Shown piece after piece: positions 34,536-43,559 of a stretch of 64,000 nt of DNA. The position numbers were made by a program, and so were the translations under genes. Source of the stretch: Alphaproteobacteria bacterium (lineage in GTDB: Bacteria; Pseudomonadota; Alphaproteobacteria; Micavibrionales; Micavibrionaceae); assembly GCA_016699735.1 (NCBI GenBank), contig CP065008.1, positions 310,001 through 374,000 of the forward strand. The letters run 5' to 3'. A model generated the notes under the pieces. It was not told the DNA's origin, did not search any database, and saw only the letters and a list, made by a program, of their open reading frames with translations. Position 1 is the first letter of the stretch, and each line of letters starts with the position of its first letter.

Positions 34536-35837
34536 TCAAATCTTGCGCTTCCTCAAGACATCGCCATGCGCCGGAAACCCTTCGTAGGCAGCCAGAGTCT
34601 CAACATCCTCCTTAAGGGCCAGAAATCCTTCTTTATCGCACCGGGAAATCGACGTACGCTTCAGAAAATCCCAAACAGAAGTACAGGAGTAGGTATGCGC
34701 CCACCCACCAGTCGGTAACACATGATTAACACCAATTCCATAATTACCCAGAGAGGAGGGCGTATATTCCCCGACAAGAATTTCCCCGGCATTCCTAATG
34801 CCCTCAACCATATCCTGGCCGTTTTTAACCTTTAAATGCAGGTGTTCCGGCGCGTACAGGTTGGCAAATTCCAGCGACTCCTGCAAACTGTCGGTCAAAA
34901 CGATACCTCCGTAATCGCGCATAACATGGCGACAAATCCCTCGGTGCGGCTCCGGCAAGGACTCAATCACTTTTGACATATTGTCCCGCACATACACGGC
35001 GAGAGGCTCGTGATGGGTAACCAGCAAGGCCGCCGAATCCATCCCATGCTCAGCCTCGTTAAGAATATCAAGAATCGTATTGTCCGGATCCGCACTCTCA
35101 TCCGCAAGAACAATGGACTCGGAAGGTCCGGCCGGCATCCCCGGATCAATCATATCGGACAAAAGCTTCTTAGCCGCTGCCACATACGGACTGCCCGGCC
35201 CCAGAACTTTTCGAACCTTGGGAACACTCTTCGTGCCGTAAGCTAAAGCGGCAATCGCCTGCGCGCCCCCGCATTTATAGACATTCTCAACCCCGCACAA
35301 ACGCGCCGTAAACAGGGTCGCGGCATCAGTGGTCCCCTCCGCCATCGGCGGGCTGACGATGACGATCTCCCCGACTCCCGCAATGACGGCAGGTACGGCC
35401 AGCATATAAAGTGCAGACGGAAAAGCCCCCTTGCCCCGCGGCACGTACAGCCCCACAGAGTCAATCGGCGCCACCTGCTCACCCGCCCACACGCCCGACT
35501 CGACCTCCACCATCCACTGTCGCTCGACCCGCCGCATTTGTTCCGCATGAAACGCCTTCACGTTTTTCACGCATCGCCGGATCGCCTGTTTCAGGCGCTC
35601 GTCCAGTTGGCGTTCAGCGGCGTCGAATTCTTCATCAGAGGCCTTAAGCGAGGATAATGAAGCCCCTTCGAACTTTTTCGCATAATCGATAAGCGCCGCA
35701 TCTCCGCGCTCACGAACATCAAGAATGATCGGACGCACCTGCTCGGTCACCGCCTCAATATCCGCCTGCGCCCGCCGCAAAATGCGCAGCCGCGTGGCAT
35801 CATCGGTCTCGTTCCAGCGGTAAAATGCAACAGTCAT
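34536..35837 (-). CDS. hisD: Histidinol dehydrogenase
   Basis: Last two steps of histidine synthesis, 433 residues, NAD- and zinc-dependent. Motifs: VESGVWAGEQVAPIDSVGLYVPRGKGAFPS, GGAQAIAALAYGT, GPGSPYVAAAKKLL, DMPAGPSES-like (DPGMPAGPSESIVLAD), LNEAEHGMDSAALLVT and the zinc/active-site region YAPEHLHL and VNHVLPTGGWAHTYS. ATG 35837 fits the family start; the frame runs on upstream into the hisH promoter. Divergent from hisH with 79 bases between. Confidence 0.96.
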   Translation of the reverse strand: MTVAFYRWNETDDATRLRILRRAQADIEAVTEQVRPIILDVRERGDAALIDYAKKFEGASLSSLKASDEEFDAAERQLDERLKQAIRRCVKNVKAFHAEQMRRVERQWMVEVESGVWAGEQVAPIDSVGLYVPRGKGAFPSALYMLAVPAVIAGVGEIVIVSPPMAEGTTDAATLFTARLCGVENVYKCGGAQAIAALAYGTKSVPKVRKVLGPGSPYVAAAKKLLSDMIDPGMPAGPSESIVLADESADPDNTILDILNEAEHGMDSAALLVTHHEPLAVYVRDNMSKVIESLPEPHRGICRHVMRDYGGIVLTDSLQESLEFANLYAPEHLHLKVKNGQDMVEGIRNAGEILVGEYTPSSLGNYGIGVNHVLPTGGWAHTYSCTSVWDFLKRTSISRCDKEGFLALKEDVETLAAYEGFPAHGDVLRKRKI

Positions 35838-35916
35838 TGTGTCTTGTATCTCTTTACAGTAAAACAGGGAAAATCCCCGCCCGGACATGGGAAGGACATA
35901 CAACGAAAAGCGGCCC

Positions 35917-36588
35917 ATGGCAAAAGAAACTGTTGTGATCATCGACTACGGCTCGGGCAATCTGCGCTCGGCGGCCAAGGCCTTCGAGCGGGTCGGGCGC
36001 GATGAATCCCTTGATCTCGATGTAAGAGTCTCAAAAGACCCCGATGATATTCGCAAGGCCACACGAATTGTGCTTCCGGGGCAGGGCGCTTTCGGCGACT
36101 GTATGCATGGCCTTTCAGAAATTCCGGGCATGATAGAAACGCTCAAGGAGACCGTAAAGAAAAACGCCACGCCTTTTCTGGGAATCTGCGTGGGGATGCA
36201 ACTCATGGCCACCCGCGGTCTCGAGCACGGCGCCCATGCGGGATTGAACTGGATCGAAGGCGAAGTGGTGCCTATACAAACCGATGACCCGTCCCTGAAA
36301 ATCCCGCATATGGGCTGGAATGATCTCGCGTTTCCCTCGGCATCCATCCAGCAGGACAACCGCCATTTTGTGCTCCGCAACATAAGTTCTGTAGATAATT
36401 TCTACTTTGTTCACTCTTTTGTGTTCAAATGTAAGCAGACGCATCACGTTCTGGCCCTGACGGATTACGGCGGTTTTCAAAATGCGATCGTCGGCAGGGA
36501 TAATATGATCGGTGTGCAGTTTCACCCCGAAAAAAGCCAGAAGGCAGGACTGAGGTTAATTGCAAATTTTCTGGAATGGAAACCATAA
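35917..36588 (+). CDS. hisH: Imidazole glycerol phosphate synthase, glutaminase subunit
   Basis: 223-residue class I amidotransferase that feeds ammonia to HisF. Nucleophile elbow FLGICVGMQLMA, oxyanion region VLPGQGAF and the His-Glu of GVQFHPEKSQ form the triad; IDYGSGNLRSAAKAF is the family N-terminus. ATG 35917 is chosen over an upstream in-frame ATG 35887 that overlaps the region before hisD. Followed by a GNAT gene and then hisA and hisF. Confidence 0.96.
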   Translation: MAKETVVIIDYGSGNLRSAAKAFERVGRDESLDLDVRVSKDPDDIRKATRIVLPGQGAFGDCMHGLSEIPGMIETLKETVKKNATPFLGICVGMQLMATRGLEHGAHAGLNWIEGEVVPIQTDDPSLKIPHMGWNDLAFPSASIQQDNRHFVLRNISSVDNFYFVHSFVFKCKQTHHVLALTDYGGFQNAIVGRDNMIGVQFHPEKSQKAGLRLIANFLEWKP

Positions 36589-36640
36589 TAACGCAAACCG
36601 CGAATGATTATTTAGGAGACGATCGAGGAGTAGCCCACGG

Positions 36641-37213
36641 ATGAACGAGAAAAAAAACGTCAAGACTCTGCCACCCGTCTTGAAAGTTGAGCATTTGAAT
36701 ACCCTCAACCGCGGCGACTTGAACGACCTGTGCGATGCGACCAACGCAGCCATCGAAAGTGGTGGCGGTTTCGGCTGGGTTCGCCCCCCCGAACGCGATG
36801 TCCTCGAACGATACTGGCAGGGCGTGGTCACCATGCCATCACGCATACTTTTTGTCGCACGTCTTGATGGCGTCATTTGCGGAACCTGTCAGCTCCTCAA
36901 GCCTCCCCAGAACAACGAGGCGCAGAGCTTCGCCGTTCAACTGACCACCAACTTCGTCGCGCCATGGGCGAGGGGACATGGGCTGGCAAAAATGCTCCTC
37001 GATGAAGTCGAGAAATACGCGCTTGAACAGGGATACGCCGTCATCAACCTCGACGTGCGGGAAACCATGAGCGCAGCGATAAGCCTTTACGAAAAGCAGG
37101 GCTACACCCGAATCGGGTTTCACCCCTGTTACGCCCGCGCAGAGGGTAAAATTCTTAAGGGGTTTTATTACTACAAGGTCATAGACGCCAAAGCCGTTCA
37201 ACAAGAACCTTGA
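36641..37213 (+). CDS. GNAT-family N-acetyltransferase
   Basis: 190 residues with the acetyl-CoA-binding motif A (APWARGHGLAKMLLDEVEKYALEQGY), preceded by VARLDGVICGTCQLL and followed by INLDVRETMSAAISLYEKQGYTRIG. A GAGGAG ribosome site is present. It lies between hisH and hisA with no terminator, so it is probably co-transcribed with histidine genes. Substrate unknown; a role in histidine metabolism is suggested only by position. Confidence 0.9.
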   Translation: MNEKKNVKTLPPVLKVEHLNTLNRGDLNDLCDATNAAIESGGGFGWVRPPERDVLERYWQGVVTMPSRILFVARLDGVICGTCQLLKPPQNNEAQSFAVQLTTNFVAPWARGHGLAKMLLDEVEKYALEQGYAVINLDVRETMSAAISLYEKQGYTRIGFHPCYARAEGKILKGFYYYKVIDAKAVQQEP

Positions 37214-37244
37214 GTCCCTGCCCGTTTCGTTATATCCGTAAGGC

Positions 37245-37991
37245 ATGATTATCTACCCCGCGATTGACCTGAAGGGCGGCAAATGTGTGCGCCTCTACAA
37301 GGGCGACATGAAGCTGGACACCGTCTATAGCGACGACCCGTCCGCGCAAGCGCTCGAATGGGCGCGTTCCGGTTTCTCATGGATTCATATCGTGGACCTC
37401 GACGGCGCGATTCAGGGAAAATCCATGAATGCGGCCTCCGTGCGGTCGATTGTCAAATCAGTGGACATCCCCGTTCAACTCGGCGGTGGCATCAGGAGCC
37501 TGGAACAGATCAAGCAATGGCTGGAGGAGGGTATAAACCGCGTGATTCTAGGGACGATCGCTGTTGAAGACCCGGCCCTGGTCATCGAAGCCTGCCGCTA
37601 CTATCCCGGCCAGATCGCCGTGGGCATCGACGCCCGCGCAGGCAAAGTGGCCGTGCAGGGCTGGGTCGAGGACTCCGAGGTCAAAGCCACGGAACTCGCC
37701 AAAAGATTCGAGGATATCGGCGTCAGCTGCATCATCTATACGGACATCGAGCGTGACGGCACCGGCATCGGCCCGAATATCGATGCCACCATCGCCCTCG
37801 CCCGCGCCACCTCGATCCCCATTATCGCCTCGGGCGGTGTCGGCTCCCTTCAAGACCTCACGCGCCTGCGCGACGCCGAACATGAAGGCATCGATGGCGT
37901 AATCATTGGCAAAGCTCTGTACGAGAAAAAATTCACGCCCGCCGAAGCCCTGAAAGCCGTAGCGCCGCTGCAGACGGAGATAATATCTTGA
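37245..37991 (+). CDS. hisA: Phosphoribosylformimino-5-aminoimidazole carboxamide ribotide isomerase
   Basis: 248-residue TIM barrel of histidine synthesis. MIIYPAIDLKGGKCVRLYKGD at the start (catalytic Asp8 as in IDLK), VDLDGAI, PVQLGGGIRS, RVILGTIAVEDP, GIDARAGKVAVQGW, YTDIERDGTGIGPN (second catalytic Asp) and IIASGGVGS. Thirteen bases separate it from hisF. Confidence 0.97.
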   Translation: MIIYPAIDLKGGKCVRLYKGDMKLDTVYSDDPSAQALEWARSGFSWIHIVDLDGAIQGKSMNAASVRSIVKSVDIPVQLGGGIRSLEQIKQWLEEGINRVILGTIAVEDPALVIEACRYYPGQIAVGIDARAGKVAVQGWVEDSEVKATELAKRFEDIGVSCIIYTDIERDGTGIGPNIDATIALARATSIPIIASGGVGSLQDLTRLRDAEHEGIDGVIIGKALYEKKFTPAEALKAVAPLQTEIIS

Positions 37992-38003
37992 TAGAGAGAC
38001 TAA

Positions 38004-38765
38004 ATGCTTAAAACCCGCATCATTCCCTGTCTGGACGTCAACGAGGGCCGCGTGGTCAAGGGCGTGAATTTCGTCGATCTCATCGATGCCGGCGATCCTG
38101 TGGAACAGGCCAAAATCTACGATCAGCAGGGGGCGGACGAGTTGTGTTTCCTCGATATCACCGCCACCAGCAATAACCGTGAGACAATCTTTGATGTCGT
38201 CCGCCACACCGCCGAGGAAATCTTCATCCCATTGACCGTAGGCGGAGGCGTACGCACCCTTGCCGATATCCGCAGATTACTGGAAGCAGGAGCGGATAAA
38301 ATCTCCATCAACTCGGCGGCGGTCAACAACCCGGAATTCGTGAAGGAGGCTGCCGAAAAATGCGGCAGCCAGTGTATCGTGGTGGCTATTGACGCCAAGG
38401 CGCGGACGGATGGAACAGGCGGCTGGGAAATCTATACCCATGGGGGGCGAAAACCCACAGGAATCGATGCCATCGAATGGGCCGTAAAAATGGCGGAATA
38501 CGGGGCAGGGGAAATTCTGCTGACGTCCATGGACAGGGACGGAACCAAGCAGGGCTTTGATCTCGACCTGACGCGTACAGTCGCGGATGCCGTCAAAATT
38601 CCCGTCATCGCCTCGGGAGGGGTAGGAAATCTCACCCATCTGGTTGAGGGCATTACGAAAGGCCATGCCTCGGCGGTCCTGGCAGCCTCAATTTTCCATT
38701 TCGGCGAATATACAATCGCCCACGCCAAGAACGAAATGAAAAAGGCAGGAATTCCCGTACGATGA
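38004..38765 (+). CDS. hisF: Imidazole glycerol phosphate synthase, cyclase subunit
   Basis: 253-residue TIM barrel partner of HisH. MLKTRIIPCLDVNEGRVVKGVNF, ELCFLDITATSNNRETI, PLTVGGGVRTLADI, GADKISINSAAVNNPEFV, VVAIDAKA, EILLTSMDRDGTKQGFDL and PVIASGGVGN; the catalytic Asp residues of CLD and DRDG are present. Its stop overlaps the hisE start by four bases (ATGA). Confidence 0.98.
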   Translation: MLKTRIIPCLDVNEGRVVKGVNFVDLIDAGDPVEQAKIYDQQGADELCFLDITATSNNRETIFDVVRHTAEEIFIPLTVGGGVRTLADIRRLLEAGADKISINSAAVNNPEFVKEAAEKCGSQCIVVAIDAKARTDGTGGWEIYTHGGRKPTGIDAIEWAVKMAEYGAGEILLTSMDRDGTKQGFDLDLTRTVADAVKIPVIASGGVGNLTHLVEGITKGHASAVLAASIFHFGEYTIAHAKNEMKKAGIPVR

Positions 38766-39112
38766 GCAAAGATATTCTTGCAGAACTTTATGAGGTTCTT
38801 CAGCAAAGAAAAGCTTCAAGCCCCGAAGATTCTTACGTTTCCAGCCTTTACGCCAAGGGCGTACGCAAGATGGCCGAAAAAATAGAGGAGGAGGCAAAGG
38901 AGCTGATCGAAGAGGGGCGCAACCTAGAAAAAGACCATGAAAATCAGGATGTACGCCTAAATCTTGTAGAAGAGGCCGCAGACCTTCTGTTCCATACCTT
39001 TGTTCTGATGTCTTTTTTCAACATCCCACCACAATCAGCCTTGGACATTCTGGAAAAACGCTTCGGAACGGGCGGACACACGGAAAAAGCTAGCAGACCC
39101 CAAAAAAAATAA
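38762..39112 (+). CDS. hisE: Phosphoribosyl-ATP pyrophosphatase
   Basis: 116-residue MazG-like all-alpha pyrophosphohydrolase, second step of histidine synthesis. SYVSSLYAKGVRKMAEKIEEEAKELIEEG and VRLNLVEEAADLLFHTFVLM carry the metal-binding EExxE and ExxD motifs. Coupled to hisF by overlap; last gene of this run. A leftward hypothetical gene converges two bases after its stop. Confidence 0.95.
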   Translation: MSKDILAELYEVLQQRKASSPEDSYVSSLYAKGVRKMAEKIEEEAKELIEEGRNLEKDHENQDVRLNLVEEAADLLFHTFVLMSFFNIPPQSALDILEKRFGTGGHTEKASRPQKK

Positions 39113-39114
39113 AA

Positions 39115-39420
39115 CTAGGGATCCCGCTCCAATGCGGGAATATGCTGCGCTTCAATCGCACCATCATTCTTGATCTTAAAGAGCACCCCGCTCAAATCAC
39201 CCCCGAAAACATAGGTATTAGGGCGTTCACTCAAAGCTTTGTGAAACTTCGGATCGGCATTCCAGAACCTGTACGTACGCCCCTTGAAATCGACGTCATG
39301 AACGGGTTTTTCAAAATCGGCATATCTTTCCGAGGAACTGAAAAACATCCCCTCGCCCACAAAAACTGTGGCGCGGCGAAAATCCCCGATGAGATAAACG
39401 ATATCCTTGTTTTTTGCCAT
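39115..39420 (-). CDS. Hypothetical protein
   Basis: 101 residues, soluble, no signal peptide. Hydrophobic strands (DIVYLIGDFRRATVFVGEGMFF, NTYVFGGDLSGVLFKI) alternate with charged turns, suggesting a small beta-rich fold. No family recognised. Shares the hisE terminator zone. Confidence 0.5.
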   Translation of the reverse strand: MAKNKDIVYLIGDFRRATVFVGEGMFFSSSERYADFEKPVHDVDFKGRTYRFWNADPKFHKALSERPNTYVFGGDLSGVLFKIKNDGAIEAQHIPALERDP

Positions 39421-39526
39421 AACGAAATCGCCCTAAGAAACTATACGCCGTGAAAAGGAATATTACAAATTTCTTGGCATAATACAGATGAACGCACTAT
39501 GATCAACAGAGAAGTCGGAAAAGACA

Positions 39527-41041
39527 ATGCCAGACCCGCAAGAGCAAACAACACCCCCTCTAGCCCCGCCTCCGGCCACACAACCGGAGCAGGGCGCATT
39601 AACCCGCACATTTCAGCGGGAGGGAGGCGGTTTTTTCAAAATTGACCTTGAACCCTATACATTCAATCCAAACGAATTGTCGCTCGAGGAAATCCATACG
39701 GACCCGAGCTTGTCGCGCCATTTGATCTCCAGCCCGTATATATACACCGACGCACTTAATGGTCACCTCTTTACGCCGGAACTCAGAAGACAGATCGAAA
39801 CCCTGACCGACACTGGCGGAAAATCGCTTGAAGCGCACTACCTTGCGAACAGGGAGCAGCTGCGCGGCACCCTGATCGGCTCCGGGGAACAATTCATGAA
39901 TAACCTCCGGGAGGCCGCGCCCGAATTGCACGGTTTGCTTGAGCGGGACATCAGCCAGAGAATGGATGAAATGTCAGTCGCGGGGGCAGGGCGGTCTGCG
40001 CAAGACCTCACAACAGAAGAAATGCTTGCCCTCGAAAGGCTCAGCAGGGCAAATAGCTTTCTCAATAACTACTTTGTCGACACCTTTTATCTAAGGGAGC
40101 CTCCGTCACAAACAGCGGAGGCGAACCCGTTGGACGGACAAGCCGCCGGAGGCCCGATAATATCTAAGACAGTGATCGCCTTTCTGCCCGGCGCGAATTT
40201 CTCTTTCGCCGAAAACACTAAAAGACACCCGTCTCTCCAGCAAGCAAACACGCCGCCCCCGGGCACGAATGAACAATGGGCCGCTCTCGTCGCCGCCCAT
40301 GAGACGGAGCATTTCATCGACGCATCGAAAGACAAAGACCCTAAAATAATGCCGCCAGAAGTGAAGGCTGTCATGAAAACTCTTGACGGTCAGGGATCAA
40401 AGATGTTGGCAGCCATGGAACCCATCATGGCGAACTTGCGCGAGACGGAATCCGATATGTCCGCGATGCAGGCCCTAGAAGGGAGGATAGACCCGCAAAT
40501 CCCGGCATACTGGGCCGCTTTAAGAATCGGTGACAGCATGATCGAGGCGCTTCCGAGGCTGACAACCCAGAAACTGAACACGACCGAGAATAATATCTTC
40601 GTCTCGGGAGGAACTCTGGGTTCTCATGACACGGGATATTTCCTTTCGGAATACAACGAAACCGGAGCCATCCCAGACTACCTCACCACAGCCCCGACCG
40701 TGATGGGCTTCTATGAAAAAACGGCGGAGCAGTACGCGGAACGCGTTAAACAAGCAGCAGGCGAGGCAGGCATTCAAGGCAACAGGCTTACGGAGATCAA
40801 GCCGCTGACCCTCTCGGAGACCGTCGATCTCGTACAGAGGACGCTGGCGCAGGACCCTCCGGTCTACACGCCTGCAGAGGCGCAGATCGCGCAGACCTTT
40901 GTCCAGAGCATGACCGAACAGCTGGGAATAGAAAGAGGGAACTTGGATCTGGCGATCAGAAACAACCTACAGTCGCTGCCGCTCGCTCCGGCAACAACAC
41001 CGCCAGCCCCTGCTCCTGAAGTGCAAAGGCCCGCGCTCTAA
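39527..41041 (+). CDS. Putative HExxH metallopeptidase-like protein with Pro-rich ends
   Basis: 504 residues, no signal peptide. The central H258-E-T-E-H262 in LVAAHETEHFIDASKDK is a zincin-type HExxH, and NLRETESDMSAMQAL 44 residues later could supply the third ligand (E306 or D310). Both termini are Pro/Ala-rich and look disordered (residues 1-24 and about 484-504). The rest is charged and helical. No named family. Secretion by a non-Sec route, or a cytoplasmic role, is equally possible. Catalysis is inferred from the motif only. Confidence 0.6.
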   Translation: MPDPQEQTTPPLAPPPATQPEQGALTRTFQREGGGFFKIDLEPYTFNPNELSLEEIHTDPSLSRHLISSPYIYTDALNGHLFTPELRRQIETLTDTGGKSLEAHYLANREQLRGTLIGSGEQFMNNLREAAPELHGLLERDISQRMDEMSVAGAGRSAQDLTTEEMLALERLSRANSFLNNYFVDTFYLREPPSQTAEANPLDGQAAGGPIISKTVIAFLPGANFSFAENTKRHPSLQQANTPPPGTNEQWAALVAAHETEHFIDASKDKDPKIMPPEVKAVMKTLDGQGSKMLAAMEPIMANLRETESDMSAMQALEGRIDPQIPAYWAALRIGDSMIEALPRLTTQKLNTTENNIFVSGGTLGSHDTGYFLSEYNETGAIPDYLTTAPTVMGFYEKTAEQYAERVKQAAGEAGIQGNRLTEIKPLTLSETVDLVQRTLAQDPPVYTPAEAQIAQTFVQSMTEQLGIERGNLDLAIRNNLQSLPLAPATTPPAPAPEVQRPAL

Positions 41042-41044
41042 AAA

Positions 41045-41998
41045 CTAACCGCTCTGGCGGCTCTTCGGATAGTGTGACAGGCGCTGTAAGACCTCATCAA
41101 GCTGATCGAGGGTCTTGAACTCGATTTTAAGAACGCCGCTGACTCCGTCATTGGTATCGATCGTAAACTTCAAACCCAGCAGTTCGGACATGGTCCGCTC
41201 AAGCTCAAGCGTATCGGCATCCTTCGTGCGGACAACCGTCACGCCACGCCCCGAGCCCTTCCGGCTGCGCTCTTGTTGAACGCGTCCACTTGAATCGGCG
41301 GCCAGCTTCTCCGCCTCCCGGACACTGAGACCGTCACGGATAATCTGTTCGGCAAGACTTTCAGGGTTTTCGACGGTCACGAGCGTCCGCGCATGCCCCA
41401 TCGAAAGCTTGCCCTCGCTCACCTGCTCCCGCACGGCTTCCGGCAAAGCCAGCAAACGAATCATATTGGCGATGTGCGAACGGCTCTTGCCAACGGACTT
41501 CGCGAGCTCGTCTTGTGTCTGCCCGTACGTCTCAAGCAGTTTAAAATATCCTGTCGCCTCCTCGATCGGATCGAGATCCTCGCGCTGCAGGTTTTCGATC
41601 AAGGCGATCTTCAGCGCCTCGATATCATCCAGATCAAGAACAATGACCGGAACTTCATGCAGCTGAGCAAGCTGGGCGGCGCGCCAGCGGCGCTCCCCCG
41701 CAATAATTTCATAGCCGCCGGAACCTTCACGGACGAGCAGGGGCTGCAGAATTCCATGCTCACGAATAGATAAAGCCAACTCTTCGAGAGCCTGCTGATC
41801 GAAATGCTTGCGCGGTTGCTGTGGCCCGGGCGACACTTCGGCCACACCAACAGTGATTCGCGTACGCCCCTTCGCGGCAGCTGCCGCTTCGTCATAACTC
41901 GGGTAATCATGCTCCTCATCTTCGAAAAGCGCATTCAACCCGCGCCCTAAACCGCGCAGTTTAACCAGTTCGTCGGATTTTTGCTTCGCATCGGTCAT
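41045..41998 (-). CDS. parB: Chromosome partitioning protein ParB
   Basis: 317-residue parS-binding CTPase clamp. RGLGRGLNALFED at the N-terminus, QPRKHFDQQALEELALSIREHGILQPLLVR, the CTP-binding GERRWRAAQLA (GERRxRA), ENLQREDLDPIEEA, the helix-turn-helix TQDELAKSVGKSRSHIANMIRLLALP, and a C-terminal dimerisation domain (RLSHYPKS end). It follows parA by six bases. An exact parS lies within rsmG, 1.2 kb upstream, with near-exact sites in mnmE and maf. Confidence 0.97.
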   Translation of the reverse strand: MTDAKQKSDELVKLRGLGRGLNALFEDEEHDYPSYDEAAAAAKGRTRITVGVAEVSPGPQQPRKHFDQQALEELALSIREHGILQPLLVREGSGGYEIIAGERRWRAAQLAQLHEVPVIVLDLDDIEALKIALIENLQREDLDPIEEATGYFKLLETYGQTQDELAKSVGKSRSHIANMIRLLALPEAVREQVSEGKLSMGHARTLVTVENPESLAEQIIRDGLSVREAEKLAADSSGRVQQERSRKGSGRGVTVVRTKDADTLELERTMSELLGLKFTIDTNDGVSGVLKIEFKTLDQLDEVLQRLSHYPKSRQSG

Positions 41999-42004
41999 CA
42001 GAAT

Positions 42005-42808
42005 CTAAGCCACATTTTGTTGTCGAATAAGGTCTCGCTCGCGTCCAATGACTTCTTTCGCCAGATGGATGTACGCCTGAGCGCCGGGAGATTTCATATC
42101 ATAGATAATGGCAGGCAGTCCATAAGAAGGCGCCTCGGAGAGGCGAACGTTGCGGGGAATCTGGGTTTGATAGACCTTATCGCCGAAAAACTTCCGCACA
42201 TCCTCCGCCACTTGCCCGGAAAGATTATTCCGCCGATCCACCATCGTCAGGACAATTCCCTGAATATCCAACTCGGGATTCAGCGTCTTGCGGACACGCC
42301 GGATAGTCTTGGTCAGGTGGCTGAGGCCTTCCAGAGCGTAAAACTCGCACTGCAGAGGCACGATCAGCGACTCGACAGCGACAAAAGCATTAAGGGTCAG
42401 CAGGTTAAGAGAAGGGGGGCAATCCACGATCACATAATCATAAGGTAAAGGCCGGCGAATCGCGTTTTTAAGACGGTACTCGCGGTAATGCGCCGTCACA
42501 AGCTCAATCTCCGCTCCCGCTAGATGGATAGAAGAGGGGACGACAGAAAGATTCCGAACCTTGGTCGGCAAAGCCACATCGGTGACGGGAACATCGTCAA
42601 ACAACACATCATAGATGCTTTTCTCAATTTCACTGCGCTTAACGCCTAATCCCGTCGTTGCATTCCCCTGCGGGTCGAGATCGATTAACAGGACTCGCTG
42701 CCCGACGGCACAAAGAGCCGTAGAAAGGTTAATGGCGGTCGTCGTCTTGCCGACACCGCCCTTTTGATTTGCAACCGCCAGAAGGCGGGGATTTAAATGA
42801 TTATTCAT
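42005..42808 (-). CDS. parA: Chromosome partitioning ATPase ParA (Soj)
   Basis: 267-residue deviant-Walker ATPase. VANQKGGVGKTTTAINLSTAL (KGGxGKT), LLIDLDPQGNATTGLG, YDYVIVDCPPSLNLLTLNA and PLQCEFYALEGLSHL are diagnostic. It forms an operon with parB, with its own upstream region after rsmG containing a perfect TTAA-GGAAAAA-TTAA. Confidence 0.97.
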   Translation of the reverse strand: MNNHLNPRLLAVANQKGGVGKTTTAINLSTALCAVGQRVLLIDLDPQGNATTGLGVKRSEIEKSIYDVLFDDVPVTDVALPTKVRNLSVVPSSIHLAGAEIELVTAHYREYRLKNAIRRPLPYDYVIVDCPPSLNLLTLNAFVAVESLIVPLQCEFYALEGLSHLTKTIRRVRKTLNPELDIQGIVLTMVDRRNNLSGQVAEDVRKFFGDKVYQTQIPRNVRLSEAPSYGLPAIIYDMKSPGAQAYIHLAKEVIGRERDLIRQQNVA

Positions 42809-42843
42809 GACAGAGACTTAACGGGACGTTTAATCAAAGGATG

Positions 42844-42858
42844 TTAAGGAAAAATTAA
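42844..42858. promoter_or_regulatory. CtrA-type box upstream of parA
   Basis: TTAAGGAAAAATTAA fits the full CtrA consensus TTAA-N7-TTAA, 36 bases before the parA start. A near-copy with an 8-base spacer (TTAACGGGACGTTTAA) lies at about 42819-42834. Suggests cell-cycle control of parAB by CtrA. Confidence 0.5.
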
Positions 42859-42926
42859 GGAATCGATAAGGCAGCATCGCACAAATTCGCCAAAAAAATC
42901 AAGAAATTCAAAAGCCTGAAATACCA

Positions 42927-43559
42927 TTACTCACAAGACAAATGAGAAATCCTTAAGATCCGAGCCTTCGGGTGAGTCAGGCTTGGAAACGATTCGACCG
43001 AGAGCGAAAAGCGCGTACGGGCATTTTCAATTTCATCGTCGGCGTTTTCTCCTTTCAGGAGAATCAGTTGCAGGGTCTTGTTTTTACGATTCCATACGGA
43101 TGATAATTCCAGTATGGCGGAGATATCAGCAAAGGCTCGTGCCGTGACAATTTCAGGCACAAATGACTCCCTGACTCGCTCGATGCGCCCATGATGAATC
43201 GAAACGTCAGTATCTGTTTCACGTGAAACAGTCCGCAGGAAAAGGCATTTCCTCTCATCCGATTCGATCAGGTTCATATCGAGGTCAGGGTTCAAAATCG
43301 CCAGAACCATGCCCGGAAAGCCTGCTCCTGATCCTAAATCAGCAACAACCCGCCTATCCTTCGGTAAATACTGCAAGATTTGAGCTGAGTCATAAAAATG
43401 CCGATGCCAAGCTTCAGGCAGGGTCGAATCAGAGACAAGATTAATACTCTTTTGCCATTTAACAAGAAGGGAGTGATAAATGCACAACCTCTCCATCACG
43501 GATGAAGAAAGCGAAAGCTCCCTTCTCAAATCTTCAGGAGTAAACGCCTCAGGCCGCAT
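42927..43559 (-). CDS. rsmG: 16S rRNA (guanine-527-N7)-methyltransferase
   Basis: 210-residue SAM methyltransferase (GidB). KWQKSINLVSDSTLPEAWHRHFYDSAQI, VADLGSGAGFPGMVLAI (SAM loop), LIESDERKCLFLRTV and VTARAFADI are family motifs. ATG 43559 is chosen (11-base overlap with mnmG); an in-frame TTG at 43586 would add nine residues. A perfect parS lies inside this gene. Standard mnmG-rsmG-parA order. Confidence 0.95.
   Translation of the reverse strand: MRPEAFTPEDLRRELSLSSSVMERLCIYHSLLVKWQKSINLVSDSTLPEAWHRHFYDSAQILQYLPKDRRVVADLGSGAGFPGMVLAILNPDLDMNLIESDERKCLFLRTVSRETDTDVSIHHGRIERVRESFVPEIVTARAFADISAILELSSVWNRKNKTLQLILLKGENADDEIENARTRFSLSVESFPSLTHPKARILRISHLSCE
43215..43230. other. parS centromere site, exact
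   Basis: TGTTTCACGTGAAACA, the 16-bp perfect palindromic parS consensus, inside rsmG and 1.2 kb from parB. Confidence 0.95.
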
